Assembly (NCBI GenBank): GCA_017501245.1
Contig: JAFVXI010000002.1
Location: forward strand, 1-41,512
Direction of reading: 5' to 3'
Origin: Clostridia bacterium
GTDB lineage: Bacteria; Bacillota; Clostridia; Oscillospirales; CAG-272
DNA: 41,512 bases
The position numbers and the translations under genes are program-made. Positions 39,419 through 41,512 of this stretch are shown piece after piece; within the stretch, counting starts at the first letter, position 1, and the number at the start of each line of letters is the position of its first letter. The notes under the pieces are model-generated. The model was not told the origin of the DNA, did not search any database, and saw nothing but the letters and a program-made list of their open reading frames with translations.

Positions 39419-40266
39419 GGCATATATCCTCCGTCGCATTTTTTGTAGCCTGCCGCAATAAGCAGTCCTTTGAGCGCATCTGCCGCCGCACGGAAGGCCT
39501 CGGCGTTTGTCGAATAGACAAACCTATCCTGCATCTTGGTCGAGTCAAGCTCGGTATAGCCCTGAAACACCATAAGGTGCGGCTCAAGCGAGAGGGTTAT
39601 ATCCCTGTCACCTATCCTGTCTATCAGCTCGGCTATCCGCCCGTCGCCATAGCCCGCAGGCACAACGCAGCGCTCGTCGAGTAGCGCATCCTTTATATGA
39701 AAATAGGATATGCTGTCGAATAGGAGCGGCAGCGTAACCTCGGGCGCCTCGCCGCACTCGATAAAGTTCGCAGGGTCGTAGACGAAGCGCAGCCCCTCGA
39801 CGTTTTCCTTTATCTTCATCACTCGCTCTGCCGTGTCGCCCCAGATGCCCTTCTCGTTTTCGTGGTAGAGGCAGACGCCGTATTCCTCAGCGATCCCTAC
39901 CATAGTCCGAAGGGCGGAGAACACCTCCTCGTCACGCCCGTATGCCTCGTAGAAGGAAAAGACCCTTATCCTCTCTGTGCCAAAGATGTTTGCGAGGCGG
40001 CAGATATGACGCAGAAGCCCGAAATGCTCCTCCATCCCCTCGCCGAGCTTTATCTTTCCTATCGGCGAGCCTATCGAAAACACCTCGATGCCGCCCTCGT
40101 CAAGCTGCTTTTTGTATTCGTGTGCCTCTTTTTCGGAGATGGCGCTGACGTTTTTGCCGTTTATACCTCTAAGCTCAATATACGGGATGTCCGAGGCTTG
40201 GAGCGCCTCTATCTGCTCGCATAGCGAGGCGGACGCCTCGTCGGCAAAAGCGGATAATCTTATCAT
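39415..40266 (-). CDS. sugar phosphate isomerase/epimerase (xylose isomerase-like), second copy
   Basis: A 283-residue TIM-barrel protein of the same superfamily as the next gene, but only distantly similar. It has MIRLSAFADEASASL at the start, IPYIELRGINGKN, LYHENEKGIWG, FVYDPANFIECGE and FHIKDALLD. GGAGG is six bases before the ATG at 40266; longer starts are not supported. First gene of the operon; the inverted repeat at 40284-40321 lies just upstream. Confidence 0.9.
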   Translation of the reverse strand: MIRLSAFADEASASLCEQIEALQASDIPYIELRGINGKNVSAISEKEAHEYKKQLDEGGIEVFSIGSPIGKIKLGEGMEEHFGLLRHICRLANIFGTERIRVFSFYEAYGRDEEVFSALRTMVGIAEEYGVCLYHENEKGIWGDTAERVMKIKENVEGLRFVYDPANFIECGEAPEVTLPLLFDSISYFHIKDALLDERCVVPAGYGDGRIAELIDRIGDRDITLSLEPHLMVFQGYTELDSTKMQDRFVYSTNAEAFRAAADALKGLLIAAGYKKCDGGYMP

Positions 40267-40277
40267 AGCTATCCTCC

Positions 40278-40321
40278 TTGACAGGCGGCTCACTCTTGTG
40301 CTATTATGTAGCTGAGCCGCT
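40278..40321. promoter_or_regulatory. inverted repeat and promoter in the AraC/isomerase gap
   Basis: On the plus strand TTGACA (40278-40283), an 18-base spacer and TATTAT (40302-40307). An inverted repeat GGCGGCTCA (40284-40292) and TGAGCCGCT (40313-40321) brackets the spacer and -10. It is placed between the divergent isomerase operon and AraC genes, so it may be an operator; alternatively it is an RNA hairpin in a leader. Confidence 0.5.
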
Positions 40322-40405
40322 CTTACGCTTATAGTTTAGCACATTTCGCATCGGAAATAAATGCATAATCTGAATTTATAGAGAGGAAATTAGCAGGATC
40401 TTAAT

Positions 40406-41146
40406 ATGAATGATATAGTTCTTACCTATTACGCCCATCATAGGCGCAAGCCCGGTGCGATGCACCCTGCCAGGCTCTCCTCGCACGAATTGACGATCGT
40501 TATCAAGGGGGAGATGACCTACGTGGTCGATGGAGTGAGGCACACGCTGACCGAAAAGAACGCCGTTTTCATCCCTGCCGAGACAGAGAGGGAGCGCTTG
40601 TCCGACGCCTCGGAATGCGACTACGTCAGCTTTAACTTTTCGGGCAGAGCGCCGAGCCTGCCCACCTTTATCGAAAACGCCTGCCACAGCGAGATGATCC
40701 TGATGATATCGGCGATAGACCGCATAGCCACGAAGCCACAGCTTTCGCTATACGAGCGTGGCGCACAGCTCCTTGCCGCACTCCTCTCCCTCCTCGAGGA
40801 ATACGAGAGGGAGGGCAAGATGACGCCTCTTACCGTCAAGATCCTCAAATATCTGCACCGAAACTATAATAGCCATATCTCGCTCTCGGATATCTCGGAT
40901 GCCTTTTTCTTCTCGGAGGGCTATTGCGAGGCCGTTTTTTCGGCGGATATGGGCAGATCCATCATTGACTACGCCCTTGATCTTCGCATAACCGAGGCAC
41001 AGCGAATGCTCCTCGAGGGCTCGGCGCCTCTCGGATATATTGCCGAGGCTGTCGGCTTCTCCGACTATAACTACTTCTCTCGCACCTTCAAGCGCCGCAC
41101 CGGCTATACCCCAACGGCTTATAGGAGAGAGCGTATGCACGACTGA
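40406..41146 (+). CDS. AraC-family transcriptional regulator
   Basis: A 246-residue regulator with an N-terminal cupin sensor (HELTIVIKGEMTYVVDGVRHT, then EKNAVFIPAETERERL) and a C-terminal AraC DNA-binding domain from about residue 145, with HISLSDISDAFFFSEGYCEA and PLGYIAEAVGFSDYNYFSRT and the closing FKRRTGYTPTAYR. AGGA precedes the ATG by eight bases. It is divergent from the isomerase/oxidoreductase/esterase operon, which it most likely controls in response to the pathway sugar. Confidence 0.93.
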   Translation: MNDIVLTYYAHHRRKPGAMHPARLSSHELTIVIKGEMTYVVDGVRHTLTEKNAVFIPAETERERLSDASECDYVSFNFSGRAPSLPTFIENACHSEMILMISAIDRIATKPQLSLYERGAQLLAALLSLLEEYEREGKMTPLTVKILKYLHRNYNSHISLSDISDAFFFSEGYCEAVFSADMGRSIIDYALDLRITEAQRMLLEGSAPLGYIAEAVGFSDYNYFSRTFKRRTGYTPTAYRRERMHD

Positions 41147-41162
41147 GCGCAGTATATACAGC

Positions 41163-41221
41163 CCGCTGGGTTGATGAGATACAACACTGCGTGTTGATGA
41201 GATACACGGCAGAGCCGTGAT
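41163..41221. repeat. hairpin array, linker GATGAGATAC type
   Basis: The linker TTGATGAGATAC alternates with AACAC/GTGTT (TGC loop) and CACGGC/GCCGTG (AGA loop). The second hairpin and its linker are repeated at 12226 on. No gene is supported between 41147 and 41398. Confidence 0.6.
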
Positions 41222-41398
41222 AGTAAAAAAAAGAAAAGAAGATCGCAAGATAGGGTGAAGTCCTTAGCGTATACTTTTCGCTTTAATAAAAATGCAAGCA
41301 TCGCATTTGACTGGTCAAACGCAAATGGGCTAAGCCAAACCCATATACGTGAACCCCCAAAGCTCATTCTTCGCTTCGGGGAACCCCTATACAAGCAG

Positions 41399-41445
41399 AA
41401 AGAGCACACACGCAAGACGAAAAATCTTGTATGTATGCTCTTTTT
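41399..41445. terminator. long bidirectional terminator
   Basis: A stem of about 17 bp, AGAGCACACACGCAAGA/TCTTGTATGTATGCTCT, with a few wobble or mismatched pairs and a 7-nt loop, flanked by A and T runs. Confidence 0.8.
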
Positions 41446-41450
41446 CTGTT

Positions 41451-41512
41451 AGTGAAGTTTTTGCTGTCGCAAAAGTGAAGTTGTGTTATACACAGTGAAG
41501 TTGCTCGCAAAA
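41451..41512. repeat. hairpin array, linker AGTGAAGTT type, cut by window end
   Basis: Three copies of AGTGAAGTT are each followed by a different stem: TTTGC/GCAAA, GTGT/ACAC and the beginning of another. The linker is the reverse complement of the AACTTCACT linker at 1298-1432. The array continues beyond the window. Confidence 0.65.

Overview
The window reads as chromosomal DNA of a strictly anaerobic, GC-rich member of the Clostridia (Bacillota), probably a gut commensal; I cannot name a genus. The basis is the oxygen-sensitive class III ribonucleotide reductase, the Fe-S L-serine dehydratase, the flavodiiron protein and superoxide reductase pair, strong AGGAGG-type ribosome binding sites, TTGACA/TATAAT promoters, and many short U-tailed terminators. 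Nothing in it is a phage, plasmid or insertion sequence, and no CRISPR array was seen.

Layout: 0-3 kb holds a small membrane protein, a long gene-free stretch packed with small hairpins, and an EamA exporter. 3.2-5.8 kb is nrdD with a textbook NrdR-controlled promoter and a 116-bp tandem repeat directly after its stop codon. 5.9-12 kb is four tandem MATE transporters on the minus strand. 12.3-14.7 kb is dus, a flavin-reductase-like protein and an overlapping HTH gene. 15-18.6 kb is a DeoR regulator divergent from a class II aldolase, glycerol-1-phosphate dehydrogenase and glycerophosphodiesterase operon. 19-19.9 kb is an AT-richer HTH/SLOG-like divergent pair with three palindromic operators. 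20-21.8 kb has a lipoprotein and a GDSL hydrolase. 22.3 kb is tRNA-Cys. 22.5-25.7 kb is an MFS transporter divergent from an AraC regulator, followed by a HAD phosphatase. 26.2-27.7 kb has two convergent membrane proteins. 28-35.7 kb is a plus-strand run: HTH-serine dehydratase fusion, flavodiiron protein, SGNH hydrolase, metF, a stand-alone MetH activation domain and metH. 36 kb is superoxide reductase. 36.7-41.1 kb is a minus-strand carbohydrate operon (two TIM-barrel isomerases, a Gfo/Idh oxidoreductase and an esterase) divergent from an AraC regulator.

How it fits together: MetF supplies methyl-THF to B12-dependent MetH, and the separate activation domain reactivates it. NrdD, FprA and superoxide reductase are the anaerobic dNTP and oxygen-defence genes. 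Two AraC regulators and one DeoR regulator each sit divergent from a transport or sugar locus. The strongest unexplained signals are: (i) a ~40-bp operator-like sequence shared by the MATE2 promoter and the MFS/AraC intergenic region 15 kb away; (ii) the HTH/SLOG pair with its three matching palindromes; (iii) the HTH-serine dehydratase fusion; (iv) a C8 run inside the promoter spacer of the fourth MATE gene; and (v) dispersed arrays in which a short constant linker alternates with small hairpins whose stems differ in sequence but are always self-complementary.
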